Below, one piece after another: positions 25,892-35,132 of a stretch of 64,000 nucleotides of DNA. The DNA is taken from contig NZ_BAABWS010000001.1 in assembly GCF_040371945.1 (NCBI RefSeq), positions 558,001 to 622,000 on the forward strand, in the 5' to 3' direction. Every line of letters starts with the position of its first letter. The stretch's first letter is position 1. This DNA is from Litorivita sp040371945. GTDB taxonomy: Bacteria > Pseudomonadota > Alphaproteobacteria > Rhodobacterales > Rhodobacteraceae. Made by a program: the position numbers and the translations under genes. Below the pieces are notes generated by a model. The model did no database searches. It was not told the DNA's origin and saw only the letters and a list, made by a program, of their open reading frames with translations.

Positions 25892-26092
25892 CGGGTATCC
25901 TCCAAATCGGATAAAAATTCATATGTGGCAAGGCGGCGCGCCCTCAGGAGATGTGACCCGCCACCCCGCCCCGTGACAAGCCACGGTTTTGCACACATGC
26001 GTGAGAAATATGTCAACGCGATGCGGCACAAACAGGAATGGGGCGACATGAGGCGGCAGCACTCAACGATGCCGCCCCAATCCAGTTGCCTC

Positions 26093-26659
26093 TTACATTT
26101 TGGGCAAAAGCACCGTGTCGATGACGTGGATCACGCCGTTCGATTGCTTGACATCGGCGATGGTAACTTTGGCTTTGCGGCCGCGCTCGTCTTCGAGAAC
26201 GATGTCATCGCCTTCCATATAGGCTTGCAAGGTGCAACCACCGACTGTCGGCACGGCATGTTTGCCGTTGTCATCGGCGATCATCTTGCCAATCGCATCG
26301 GACATCGCATTGGCAGCGACCACATGGCAGGTCAGAACCTTTTGCAACGCGGCTTTGTTTTCCGGCTTGAGCAGCATTTCAACTGTGCCCTCTTGCAACA
26401 TGCCGAATGCAGCGTTGGTCGGGGCGAAAACGGTGAAGGGGCCTTCGCCCATCAGCGTGTCGACAAGGCCTGCGGCTTTGACGGCGGCGACCAAGGTCGT
26501 GTGGTCGGCGGAGTTCACGGCATTTTCGACGATGTTTTTGTCAGCGAACATTTCTGCGCCGCCCACCATCGGGTTTTTCATCGAATGGCCATCAGCAAAT
26601 GCGGCGGTGCCCGCGATCAAGAGAGCAGCAGTAGCGGCGAAGGTTTTCTTAAAGGTCAT
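26093..26659 (-). CDS. Secreted fasciclin (FAS1) domain protein
   Basis: A 188-residue protein with a Sec signal peptide (MTFKKTFAATAALLIAGTAAFADG) and one FAS1 domain: DHTTLVAAVKAAGLVDTL, GPFTVFAPTNAAF (H1 box) and GVIHVIDTVLLPKM (H2 box). Such small fasciclin proteins are periplasmic or surface proteins with adhesive or stress roles. It lies downstream of the anti-sigma/ECF-sigma pair on the same strand, separated by 209 bp, an arrangement common in this group and suggestive of control by that sigma factor. Confidence 0.92.
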   Translation of the reverse strand: MTFKKTFAATAALLIAGTAAFADGHSMKNPMVGGAEMFADKNIVENAVNSADHTTLVAAVKAAGLVDTLMGEGPFTVFAPTNAAFGMLQEGTVEMLLKPENKAALQKVLTCHVVAANAMSDAIGKMIADDNGKHAVPTVGGCTLQAYMEGDDIVLEDERGRKAKVTIADVKQSNGVIHVIDTVLLPKM

Positions 26660-26748
26660 ATCAGTCGTCCTCGTTGGATCAGTTTATGTCCGCAGCCGTT
26701 TTGGCCTGGATCACGAGGAGTTACGGGGCGGCGATCCAACTAGTTTCA

Positions 26749-26827
26749 AAATTCCTATCACGAAGGGCGCACCTGAGGTCACGGCGGCGTGATGATCGCC
26801 AAAAAACCAATATATTACAAATTCCTA
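26749..26827 (-). promoter_or_regulatory. Direct repeat upstream of fasciclin gene (possible ECF promoter elements)
   Basis: The minus strand reads TAGGAATTT twice, at 26827-26819 and 26757-26749, exactly 70 bp apart, in the gap between the anti-sigma stop and the fasciclin start. The GGAA core is seen in many ECF -35 elements. This could mark promoters read by the adjacent sigma factor; no -10 element could be confirmed. Confidence 0.3.
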
Positions 26828-26868
26828 ACCGGTTTCACCGGAGGCATCAAAATAGAAAGAAAAGTGGA

Positions 26869-27585
26869 TTAAAGCGCCGTCACCGGCCCTGCGGCCAAGA
26901 CCGCGCCGGTCGGCGCGCCCGTCGGGGAGCCGCCCAACGGCTCGTCCGAGATTGCCAATACCGCACCGGCCATTTGCGCGCGCAGCTCTTCAGGCACGCG
27001 GATCACTGTCTCGGCGGACATCTCGAGCAGCCCCAAGGAGCGCGGCGCGGCCTCTCCGGCAATCACCCAAATCTCGCGCGCCCGCGCCGAAGGCATCTCG
27101 CCCGCAACCCGATTGAGCCGCATCTCGCCGCTGGTGCTGTCATAAAGCGCGGCCACAACAAGGCTCGCATCCTGCGCCGTAATCTGCGCGCCAAGATCGG
27201 CGCGCATGGCGGGGGCGGTCGTGCTCAGCGGTGCGCCGCTTTGCAAAAGCCCCGAATTGACCACGACAAAAGCCAAACTCGCGGCGGCGATCGCCCCAAA
27301 CACCGCCTGTCCGATCCCCAGCTTGCGCCAGAACGGCACGGATTTGGCCTCATTTCCAAAAAGCGTCTGTTCGATATTGAGCCATGTCGTGCCAGGCGGC
27401 GCCACCTCGCCGCCATCGGCCAAAGGCACCAAGCCCTCGGCCCAATCGGCGACCAATGCGCGCAGCGCCGGATCGCGGCTCATGCGCGCCTCAAAGGCCT
27501 GCACCTGCGCCGGCTCCAGCAGGCCGAGCACATACTCCCCCGCCAAGGCGCGGTCGTCTTCGGGCTGTGGCGTCTCGGCGCTCAT
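26869..27585 (-). CDS. Membrane anti-sigma factor (RskA-like)
   Basis: A 238-residue protein. The N-terminal cytoplasmic part has RALAGEYVLGLLEPAQVQAFEARMSRDPALRALVADW, the sigma-binding helices of the anti-sigma-K/RskA type, without a zinc ZAS motif. One membrane helix (about residues 90-112, FGAIAAASLAFVVVNSGLL) is followed by a periplasmic RskA C-terminal domain. The ATG at 27585 overlaps the sigma-factor TGA as ATGA, indicating translational coupling and deciding this start over one 45 bp upstream. It should hold the sigma factor inactive until a periplasmic signal leads to release. Confidence 0.9.
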   Translation of the reverse strand: MSAETPQPEDDRALAGEYVLGLLEPAQVQAFEARMSRDPALRALVADWAEGLVPLADGGEVAPPGTTWLNIEQTLFGNEAKSVPFWRKLGIGQAVFGAIAAASLAFVVVNSGLLQSGAPLSTTAPAMRADLGAQITAQDASLVVAALYDSTSGEMRLNRVAGEMPSARAREIWVIAGEAAPRSLGLLEMSAETVIRVPEELRAQMAGAVLAISDEPLGGSPTGAPTGAVLAAGPVTAL

Positions 27586-28157
27586 CGGCTCAAACACTCC
27601 TTGAGTTTCAAAAGGCTGCGGCGCAGCCATGTTCGCATTGTATTGAGCGGCACATCGAAATGCGCCGCCAGATCGGCATAGCTCTCACCGCCCAGATAGG
27701 CGCGCTGCACGGCTTCGCTGCGCATGCGCTCCAATTCACCAAGGCAAACACCGATGCGCCCCGCCTCGCCTTCCGCAATCATCCGCGCCTCGACGCTGGG
27801 CGCGCCATCGGCGATCTGGTCCAGCAAATTGCCGCCGCCCTCATCGCTGCCGCCGCCCGCCTCGCCGCGCATCACTTGCGCGCGCCGCTTGCGCAGCCGG
27901 TCAATCGCGTGGTTGCGCGCGATGGTGATCAGCCACGTCATCGGGCTGTACCCGCCCGCCGCATAGCGATCCGCATTGCGCCAAATCTTGATGTATACCT
28001 CTTGCACGGCCTCTTCGGCTTCGGCCCTTTCGCTCAAGACACGTAAGCAGGTGCCAAAAAGTTTCGCCGAGGTCGCACGATAGAGCGCGGCAAAGGCATC
28101 GCGGTCGCCCATAGCGACCCGAGCCAGCAGGTTTTCAATATCCGCACGCGTTGTCAT
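27582..28157 (-). CDS. ECF-type RNA polymerase sigma factor
   Basis: A 191-residue group IV sigma factor. Region 2 is visible as DAFAALYRATSAKLFGTCLRVL...AEEAVQEVYIKIWRNADRY...WLITIARNHAIDRLRKRR, and region 4 as LGGESYADLAAHFDVPLNTMRTWLRRSLLKLKECL. Type resembles SigK/RpoE-like ECFs paired with RskA-type anti-sigma factors. Start ATG 28157 gives the conserved length; the open frame runs back another 69 codons with unconvincing sequence. It is translationally coupled to the anti-sigma gene and probably drives the fasciclin gene as well as itself. Confidence 0.92.
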   Translation of the reverse strand: MTTRADIENLLARVAMGDRDAFAALYRATSAKLFGTCLRVLSERAEAEEAVQEVYIKIWRNADRYAAGGYSPMTWLITIARNHAIDRLRKRRAQVMRGEAGGGSDEGGGNLLDQIADGAPSVEARMIAEGEAGRIGVCLGELERMRSEAVQRAYLGGESYADLAAHFDVPLNTMRTWLRRSLLKLKECLSR

Positions 28158-28396
28158 GGGCGCATGATAATCACGCGCCGCGCCCGAGCGCCATAGAGGA
28201 ATAGGCCCATAGCGCAGGTGCATCGCCGCGCGACTGCCGCGTAACGCTGCGCCAATGCGCCGCCCTAGGGCGGCAATCCCTGCCCCGCCCCTTGCCCTTG
28301 CCTGCATTTTATTGCACCAACGAGGGCAAAGCGCAGGGGCGCTTCCTTTGCCCCTCTTTCGCAAGACATATTTCAGGCACTTGAAGGATCTCGCAC

Positions 28397-29380
28397 ATGG
28401 CGGACGGCACTATCGACATCAACGCAAAACCGACCGAAGAGATCTCCGTGCGCGATGTCTTTGGCCTCGATACGGATATGGTGGTCAAAGGATTTGCCGA
28501 GCGTAGCGAGCGCGTGCCTGACATCGACCCGACCTATAAATTCGACCCTGACACCACGATGGCGATCCTTGCGGGATTTTCGCACAATCGCCGTGTGATG
28601 ATCCAAGGCTATCACGGCACGGGCAAATCCACCCATATCGAACAGGTCGCCGCGCGGCTCAACTGGCCCTGCGTGCGCGTCAACCTCGACAGCCATATCA
28701 GCCGGATCGATCTGATCGGTAAGGACGCGATCAAGCTCAAAGACGGTGTGCAGGTCACCGAATTCCAAGAAGGCATTCTGCCTTGGGCGCTGCGCAACCC
28801 GACCGCGATTGTGTTCGACGAATATGACGCGGGCCGCGCCGATGTGATGTTCGTGATCCAGCGGGTTCTCGAAGTCGACGGCAAGTTGACGCTGCTTGAC
28901 CAAAACAAGGTCATCACGCCGAACCCGCATTTCCGGATTTTCGCCACCGCCAATACCGTCGGCCTTGGCGACACCACGGGCCTTTACCACGGCACGCAGC
29001 AGATCAACCAAGGCCAGATGGACCGTTGGTCCTTGGTCGCGACGCTCAACTACCTGAGCCACGATGCGGAAACCGCGATCGTTCTGGCCAAGAACCCCCA
29101 TTACAACACCGAAAAAGGCCGCAAACAGATCAGCCAGATGGTCACCGTTGCCGATCTGACCCGCACGGCCTTCATGAATGGCGATCTGTCCACCGTGATG
29201 TCGCCGCGTTCGGTGATTGCATGGGCACAAAACGCCGAGATTTTCCGCAACATCGGCTATGCCTTCCGCCTGACCTTCTTGAACAAATGCGACGAGTTGG
29301 AGCGCCAGACCGTGGCGGAATTCTACCAACGCTGCTTTGACGAGGAATTGCCCGAAAGCGCCGCCTCGGTCGCCTTCTAG
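28397..29380 (+). CDS. cobS: Aerobic cobaltochelatase subunit CobS
   Basis: A 327-residue AAA+ ATPase subunit that, with CobT, powers CobN to insert cobalt into hydrogenobyrinic acid a,c-diamide in aerobic B12 synthesis. Walker A GYHGTGKST is at residues 71-79; Walker B is AIVFDEYDAG; sensor 1 is FATANTVG. Full family length. ATG at 28397 with AAGGA eight bases upstream. Three unrelated genes separate it from cobT, and it has its own terminator, so the two are likely transcribed apart. Confidence 0.97.
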   Translation: MADGTIDINAKPTEEISVRDVFGLDTDMVVKGFAERSERVPDIDPTYKFDPDTTMAILAGFSHNRRVMIQGYHGTGKSTHIEQVAARLNWPCVRVNLDSHISRIDLIGKDAIKLKDGVQVTEFQEGILPWALRNPTAIVFDEYDAGRADVMFVIQRVLEVDGKLTLLDQNKVITPNPHFRIFATANTVGLGDTTGLYHGTQQINQGQMDRWSLVATLNYLSHDAETAIVLAKNPHYNTEKGRKQISQMVTVADLTRTAFMNGDLSTVMSPRSVIAWAQNAEIFRNIGYAFRLTFLNKCDELERQTVAEFYQRCFDEELPESAASVAF

Positions 29381-29405
29381 GCTTAGCGCCCACCGCTTTG
29401 ACCAT

Positions 29406-29435
29406 AGGGCGCGCCCAGCAACGGGCGCGCCCTTT
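29406..29435 (+). terminator. Terminator after cobS
   Basis: Perfect 11-bp stem: 29406-29416 (AGGGCGCGCCC) with 29423-29433, loop AGCAAC, then a short T run. It lies 25 bp after the cobS stop. Confidence 0.65.
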
Positions 29436-29509
29436 GCGTATCAGCCGTTTTCCACCGATCCGTGCGCCGCAGCGTTTACACAGGCCCCCGATTGCGCCTT
29501 AGATAGGCT

Positions 29510-29941
29510 ATGGTTCGACTTTATCGCTTTATCGCCCCTGCATCTCTCGCCGCGCTTGCGGCCTGTGTGACACCTGACCCCAATGCGCCGATACCGGCGG
29601 ACACCAATCCCTATGCCCCCGCGCTATGTGCGGCGCTCTATGGGGCAATCGCCGAAAAACTTCCCGCGTCGCCCGACAAAGCCGCCTATGCCGCGGCCTC
29701 AGAGGCGATGATCGCGGTCAACGCCAGATGGATGGGCGTGCCGGTGGAGAAAATGCGCGAAAATATGGCCCCGCTGATCGAGGAAACGCGGGGCGAGCAG
29801 ACCTATTGGTTCGGGCCGCAAGCCGATGCCGATGCGCGCACCGAGGGTGAAATGGTGATGCAAGATTGCCGCAGATTTGCCCGATCCCAACCCGAGACCC
29901 GCGCCGCAGCGCGCGCGCTTCCGCGCAACCTTCCCCAATAA
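29510..29941 (+). CDS. Small putative lipoprotein, unknown function
   Basis: A 143-residue protein with a lipoprotein signal: a basic start (MVRLYRF), hydrophobic run and lipobox LAAC with Cys19. The mature part has two further cysteines, Cys40 and Cys119, and is probably helical. I do not recognise a family. It lies between cobS and cobT, but nothing in the sequence ties it to B12 synthesis. The ATG at 29510 is the only start giving a good signal peptide. Confidence 0.72.
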   Translation: MVRLYRFIAPASLAALAACVTPDPNAPIPADTNPYAPALCAALYGAIAEKLPASPDKAAYAAASEAMIAVNARWMGVPVEKMRENMAPLIEETRGEQTYWFGPQADADARTEGEMVMQDCRRFARSQPETRAAARALPRNLPQ

Positions 29942-30070
29942 TCGATTGAGATCATTAACATAAAACCCGCCGCATCTTCGCAAGCGGTGGTTCACTTGAT
30001 GCTTACCACAATAGGATAGTTTTCAAACTGCACTCTTTACAGACGTGATTTTGACCTAAAAGGTGAAAAT

Positions 30071-30499
30071 ATGAGCAGTTTGAGAACATTTCCGGCGCTC
30101 TTGATCGCGCTGAGCGTCACACTTGCGATCCCCTTCGGATCACCGGCCCTGGCCGTGGGCGAAGGCGCCGCGCAGGCGCCTGTCACCATTACCGACCCGC
30201 TCGTCGCGCAATTCGCAGCCTGCACCGGACGGCTATCGGCGCAGATGGAATTCCAATGGCTGATGAGTGCCGCCAGTTCAGACCAAACACAGGCCCAACG
30301 CGCGGCCATGATTGATCTGCTGGAGGCAGTCACGCCTGACGATCAGCGCCGCGCGGCCTTGCACCGTCGCCTCGAAGCAAAGGTCGCGCATTACCGGTTG
30401 CTCACCCGCGCCGAATTAAGCGGCACGGGCAAAGATGCGGCATGGGCCGCACATCAGGCACAGCGCAACATCCGCAGCTGCCTTAAGCTGATGGGTTAG
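30071..30499 (+). CDS. Small secreted hypothetical protein
   Basis: A 142-residue protein with a Sec signal (MSSLRTFPALLIALSVTLAIPFGSPALAVG, cleavage near ALA-V). The mature part of about 110 residues is helical with two cysteines (FAACTGRLSAQMEF and NIRSCLKLMG) that could form a disulfide bridging its ends. The family is not recognised. The ATG at 30071 follows AAAGGTGAAAAT. Its stop overlaps the stop of the convergent flavin reductase. Confidence 0.72.
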   Translation: MSSLRTFPALLIALSVTLAIPFGSPALAVGEGAAQAPVTITDPLVAQFAACTGRLSAQMEFQWLMSAASSDQTQAQRAAMIDLLEAVTPDDQRRAALHRRLEAKVAHYRLLTRAELSGTGKDAAWAAHQAQRNIRSCLKLMG

Positions 30500-31089
30500 C
30501 CCGCGTCGCGCGCGGTTTTTGTGGCACGCACCCACCACGCCAGATCGTCCAACATGGATGTGAGCGACGGCAGGAGGTTCGCCTCGACGGCCTCCACCCC
30601 TGCGCCGCCGCCCATCGGATGCGCCGCAAAGAAATCCGCACCGCCCAGATGCAGCGCACCGCGCACCGGCACCATTTGCAACTCGACTGCAATATGGCGC
30701 AGATGCTCGACCGCGCGGCTTGCGCCCATAGAGCCATAGCCGAAAGCCGTCATCGGCTTGCGCACCCATTCCTTATAGGCCTGATCCAGCGCGTTTTTCA
30801 GCGCCCCCGTGATCGAATGGTTGTATTCGGCGGTCAGGAAAATGAACCCGTCATAGGCGCCGATCTTCTCTTGCCACGCGACGGCTTTGGGGTCGGAGGA
30901 CGGCGCCCAAAGGTTCGAGGTGGCCTCGTCAAACATCGGCAGATCGAAATCGCGCAGATCGACAAGCTCGAATTCCATATCATCGCGCAACCGCTTGGCA
31001 TTTTGCAAAATCCATTGCGCGGGCACGTCGGCCCAACGGGTCTCGCGGGTGGAACCGATAATGATGGCGATGCGGGGGGTGGTGGTCAT
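30496..31089 (-). CDS. NADPH-dependent FMN reductase family protein
   Basis: A 197-residue flavodoxin-fold enzyme: a first strand IAIIIGSTRETRWADVPAQW with the phosphate-binding GSTR loop, FIFLTAEYNHSITGALKNALDQAY (the family signature), and AFGYGSMGASRAVEHLRHI. Members reduce FMN, quinones, azo dyes or chromate. The ATG at 31089 is preceded by TAGGAG, which decides the start; the upstream open frame is non-coding in character. The stop overlaps that of the convergent gene within TTAG. Confidence 0.9.
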   Translation of the reverse strand: MTTTPRIAIIIGSTRETRWADVPAQWILQNAKRLRDDMEFELVDLRDFDLPMFDEATSNLWAPSSDPKAVAWQEKIGAYDGFIFLTAEYNHSITGALKNALDQAYKEWVRKPMTAFGYGSMGASRAVEHLRHIAVELQMVPVRGALHLGGADFFAAHPMGGGAGVEAVEANLLPSLTSMLDDLAWWVRATKTARDAG

Positions 31090-31294
31090 GGTCAGTCTCC
31101 TAACTGATAAGTGTCTGTCTCTTGCCCTAAATGGCGCGCACAGAAGGCCGCTACAATGGCAACTTATGTGCAAAAATATACAAACCGCTGTGCGAGCCAC
31201 AGCGCCCACGCAGCGCCAAAGCGCCGCAAGGTTTTTCACCCTTCGCGCGCGCCAGCCTCTTGCCCGACAGCGGCAGGAGTGATTTACCAATGCC

Positions 31295-33184
31295 ATGAGC
31301 AAGCCCACCGACAACCCCGCCGATCCGTTCAAAAAAGCCCTCGCCGAGGCGACCAAAGTCATGGCCAACGACCCTGAGATGTCGGTCAGCTATTCGGTCG
31401 ATCCGGCGGGCATGTCGGGCGACGCGATGCGCCTGCCGCAAGTCAGCCGCCGGATGAGCCGCGAGGAAGTGCTTTTGGCGCGCGGCACGGCGGATGCCTT
31501 GGCGATGCAGCGCCGCTATCACAATGCCGAAACCCACGCCAAATACGCCCCCCCCGGTGATATGGCGCGTGAATTATACGAGGCGATGGAGACCGCACGC
31601 TGCGAGGCCATGGGCGCGCGCGATATGCCTGGAACGGCGTCCAACATCGACGCGAAAATCGCCACCGATGCCAAACGCCTCGGCTATGCCGAAGTGACCT
31701 CGACCCAAGATGCGCCTTTGTCGGTGGCTGCCGGATATCTGGTGCGCCATCTGGCCACGGGCCGCGCCCTGCCCCATGGCGCGCATAACGTTATGGAAAT
31801 CTGGCGCGGCTTCATCGAAGAGCAAACCGGCGGGACGCTGGGCAGCTTGGATGACAAGCTCGCGGATCAATCGGAATTTGCCGTCTTCTCGCGCCGGATC
31901 ATCGAACAACTCGGCTATGGCGACCAGTTGGGCGAAGACCCCGACCGCGATGACGAGGATCAAGACGACAGCGCCGAGGAAAGCCAAGACGAAGAGCAAG
32001 ACCCTGACAGCGCCGGCGATCAGGACGACCAAGAGGACGACGCCGAAGCCTCGCCCGAACAAAGCCAAGACGAGCAACAAGACAGCGCCTCGGCGCAGGT
32101 CTCGATGGATGATCTGGCCGATGAGGAAATGGGCGACGAGACCGAATTGCCCGAAGGCGAAGCCCCGATGGAGCCGCCCGCACCGCAGCCAGTTTCAGAC
32201 GCCGATCCCAATTATCAGGTCTATCTATCTGATCACGATGAGGAAATTTCCGCCGAGGATTTGGCCGAACCGGTCGAACTGGAACGCCTGCGCGCCTATC
32301 TGGACCAACAGCTTGAGCCGCTCAAAGGCGCGGTGTCGCGTTTGGCCAACAAATTGCAACGCCGCCTGCAGGCGCAGCAGAACCGCTCGTGGGAGTTTGA
32401 CCTCGAAGAGGGCATTCTGGATGCGGGCCGTTTGGCGCGTGTGGTTGCCAATCCGACCACGCCGCTGTCGTTCAAGATCGAACATGACACGGAATTTCGC
32501 GATACCGTGGTGACGCTGTTGCTCGACAATTCCGGCTCGATGCGGGGCCGTCCTATCTCCATCGCGGCGATCTGCGCCGATATTCTGGCGCGCACGCTGG
32601 AGCGCTGCAACGTCAAGGTCGAGATCCTCGGTTTTACCACGCGCGCATGGAAAGGCGGGCAGGCCCGTGAGAAATGGCTTGCCGACGGGCGTCCGCAGCA
32701 ACCGGGGCGGCTCAATGATCTGCGCCACATCATCTATAAATCCGCCGACGCCCCGTGGCGCCGGACGCGGCCGAACCTTGGCCTGATGATGAAAGAAGGG
32801 CTGCTCAAGGAAAACATCGACGGCGAGGCGCTCGAATGGGCGCACCGGCGTATGGCCGCCCGCCCCGAAGCGCGCAAAATCCTTATGGTGATCTCCGATG
32901 GCGCGCCGGTGGATGACAGCACATTGTCGGTTAACCCCGCGAATTATTTGGAAAAACACCTGCGCGATGTGATTGCGATGGTGGAAAAACGCAAGATGGT
33001 CGAGCTTTTGGCCATCGGCATCGGCCATGATGTGACGCGCTATTACGACCGCGCGGTGACCATCACCGATGTCGAACAATTGGCGGGCGCGATGACCGAA
33101 CAACTGGCCTCGCTCTTTGACACCGACCCGCGCAAACGGGCGCGCATTTTGGGGATGAAACCCACCGCGCGCAGGGCCGGTTGA
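31295..33184 (+). CDS. cobT: Aerobic cobaltochelatase subunit CobT
   Basis: A 629-residue partner of CobS in the cobalt chelatase complex. Residues about 1-205 are the CobT N-domain; about 214-295 is a very acidic Asp/Glu/Gln/Ser-rich linker typical of the family; the C-terminal VWA domain has the MIDAS motif DNSGS beginning at Asp411 and a later ISDGAP segment. CobT acts as an adaptor linking the AAA+ ring of CobS to CobN. The stop overlaps the start of the aminopeptidase P gene (TGATG), so the two are coupled. Confidence 0.96.
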   Translation: MSKPTDNPADPFKKALAEATKVMANDPEMSVSYSVDPAGMSGDAMRLPQVSRRMSREEVLLARGTADALAMQRRYHNAETHAKYAPPGDMARELYEAMETARCEAMGARDMPGTASNIDAKIATDAKRLGYAEVTSTQDAPLSVAAGYLVRHLATGRALPHGAHNVMEIWRGFIEEQTGGTLGSLDDKLADQSEFAVFSRRIIEQLGYGDQLGEDPDRDDEDQDDSAEESQDEEQDPDSAGDQDDQEDDAEASPEQSQDEQQDSASAQVSMDDLADEEMGDETELPEGEAPMEPPAPQPVSDADPNYQVYLSDHDEEISAEDLAEPVELERLRAYLDQQLEPLKGAVSRLANKLQRRLQAQQNRSWEFDLEEGILDAGRLARVVANPTTPLSFKIEHDTEFRDTVVTLLLDNSGSMRGRPISIAAICADILARTLERCNVKVEILGFTTRAWKGGQAREKWLADGRPQQPGRLNDLRHIIYKSADAPWRRTRPNLGLMMKEGLLKENIDGEALEWAHRRMAARPEARKILMVISDGAPVDDSTLSVNPANYLEKHLRDVIAMVEKRKMVELLAIGIGHDVTRYYDRAVTITDVEQLAGAMTEQLASLFDTDPRKRARILGMKPTARRAG

Positions 33185-35004
33185 TGTTTCAAAGCTTCGA
33201 AGACCCCGCCCGCCCCGACCAAGGCCCGCCGCGCCTCGCCGCGCTGCGCGGGGTGATGGCGCAAAAGGGGCTGGCGGGTTTTTTGGTGCCGCGCAGCGAC
33301 GCCCATCAAGGCGAATATGTCGCCCCGCGCGATGACCGTCTGGCATGGCTGACGGGCTTTACCGGATCGGCCGGATTTTGCGCCGCGCTGCAAGAGGCCG
33401 CGGGTGTTTTCATCGACGGGCGCTACCGCGAGCAGGTCCGCGCGCAAATCGATCCGGCCCATTTCACCCCCGTGCCTTGGCCCGAGGTCAGCCTCGCCGA
33501 CTGGCTCAAGGCGCAGTTGCCGGATGGCGGGCGGATCGGCTTTGACCCGTGGCTGCATACCCGCGCCGAGATCGCCCGCGCCGAAGCGGGCTTGGCCGAA
33601 ACCGGCATTCTTCTTGAGCCCTCGGGCAACCTCGTCGATCTGGTCTGGCCCGATCAACCCGCGCCGCCGGTGGGGAAAATATCTATTTACCCCGAAGAGC
33701 TTGCGGGCCAAACCTCATCTGAAAAACGCGCGCGCCTCGGCGCGGATCTGGCGGCGGCGGGCGCGGCTTGCGCGGTGCTCACCCTGCCCGATAGCATCGC
33801 GTGGGTGCTGAATATTCGCGGCTCCGATATCGAGCGCAATCCCGTGCCCCATGCCTTTGCGGTGCTGCACGCCAGCGGGCATTTGACCCTTTATTGCGCC
33901 GAGGAAAAAATAGGCGGCGCCCTGCGCGCCCATCTGGGCGACGAGGTCACGATCCGCCCGCCGCAGGCCTTTTTGCCCGCGCTACGCAGCCTGCCCGCGC
34001 CGGTGCGCCTTGATGAGGCCAGCGCCCCGATTGCGGTGGAAATGGCCCTGACCGAGGCGGGCAGCGCGATCCAATGGGGCGCGGACCCCTGCGTGATGCC
34101 CAAAGCCTGCAAAACCGAGGCCGAAATCAACGCCACAACCGAGGCGCATCTGCGCGACGGCGCGGCGGTTTGCAATTTTCTGGCGTGGTATGATGCACAG
34201 GACCAAGAAAGCCTGACCGAGATTGATCTGGTCAAGACGTTGGAGCAAAAGCGCCGCGATACCAATGCCTTGCGCGACATCAGCTTTGATACGATCTCGG
34301 GCGCGGGACCCAATGGCGCGGTGATCCATTACCGCGTGAGCGCGCACACCAACCGCAAACTCCGGCGCGGCGATCTGGTGGTTTTGGACAGCGGCGGGCA
34401 ATATCTGGACGGCACCACCGATATCACCCGCACCTTGCCCGTGGGCGGCGCCGAGGACATCGGGGCGGAAGAGAAATCGGCCTTTACCCGCGTGCTCAAA
34501 GGTATGATCGCCATGAGCCGCGCCCGTTTTCCCAAAGGGCTGAAGGGCCGCGATCTCGATGCGTTGGCCCGCGCGCCCCTCTGGGCCGCAGGGCAGGACT
34601 ATGATCACGGCACCGGCCACGGCGTCGGCGTCTATCTGTGCGTGCATGAGGGGCCGCAACGGCTCAGCCGGATATCGGATGTAACGCTCAAGGCGGGGAT
34701 GATTTTGTCCAACGAGCCTGGATATTACCGACCAGGGGCCTTTGGCATTCGCATCGAGAACCTGATCGTCGTGCAAGAGGCCGCGCCGATCACGGGCGGC
34801 GATGCGCAGCGCGAGATGTATGACTTCAAAACCCTGACCTATGTGCCGATTGACCGCCGCCTGATCGACCTGTCCTTGCTTGACGGAGGGGAAATCGCGT
34901 GGATCGACGCATATCACGCTGCGTGCCGCGACAAAATCAGCCCTCGGCTTGAGGGCAAAGCTGCTCTATGGTTGGCCAGCGCGACAGCACCGCTGCAAGC
35001 TTAG
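33184..35004 (+). CDS. Aminopeptidase P family (Xaa-Pro aminopeptidase, M24B)
   Basis: A 606-residue large-type Xaa-Pro aminopeptidase. Two creatinase-like N-domains (to about residue 310) precede a pita-bread catalytic domain. The five metal ligands are visible: Asp in VVLDSGG, Asp in GTTDITRT, His in GTGHGVGVYL, Glu in SNEPGYY and Glu in IENLIVV. It cleaves N-terminal residues next to proline in the cytoplasm. The ATG shares one base with the cobT stop, so it is translated in tandem with cobT; no functional link to cobalamin is known, except that M24 enzymes use Mn or Co. Confidence 0.93.
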   Translation: MFQSFEDPARPDQGPPRLAALRGVMAQKGLAGFLVPRSDAHQGEYVAPRDDRLAWLTGFTGSAGFCAALQEAAGVFIDGRYREQVRAQIDPAHFTPVPWPEVSLADWLKAQLPDGGRIGFDPWLHTRAEIARAEAGLAETGILLEPSGNLVDLVWPDQPAPPVGKISIYPEELAGQTSSEKRARLGADLAAAGAACAVLTLPDSIAWVLNIRGSDIERNPVPHAFAVLHASGHLTLYCAEEKIGGALRAHLGDEVTIRPPQAFLPALRSLPAPVRLDEASAPIAVEMALTEAGSAIQWGADPCVMPKACKTEAEINATTEAHLRDGAAVCNFLAWYDAQDQESLTEIDLVKTLEQKRRDTNALRDISFDTISGAGPNGAVIHYRVSAHTNRKLRRGDLVVLDSGGQYLDGTTDITRTLPVGGAEDIGAEEKSAFTRVLKGMIAMSRARFPKGLKGRDLDALARAPLWAAGQDYDHGTGHGVGVYLCVHEGPQRLSRISDVTLKAGMILSNEPGYYRPGAFGIRIENLIVVQEAAPITGGDAQREMYDFKTLTYVPIDRRLIDLSLLDGGEIAWIDAYHAACRDKISPRLEGKAALWLASATAPLQA

Positions 35005-35132
35005 GCCAAGGGCCGAGGCGCGCTTTTACTGGTTTTTGACCCGCCTTGCGTAATGCTGCGCCTATGGCGGATGACATACCCCTGTCACATGATGGGGGCA
35101 GGACAGATGAACGGATTTTTGGGGAGAAGAAG

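Noticed and set aside
26046..26080. Hairpin GGCGGCA/TGCCGCC after the fasciclin gene
   Set aside because: The stem is seven base pairs with an 11-base loop and no T tract on the minus strand, so a terminator call is not supported.
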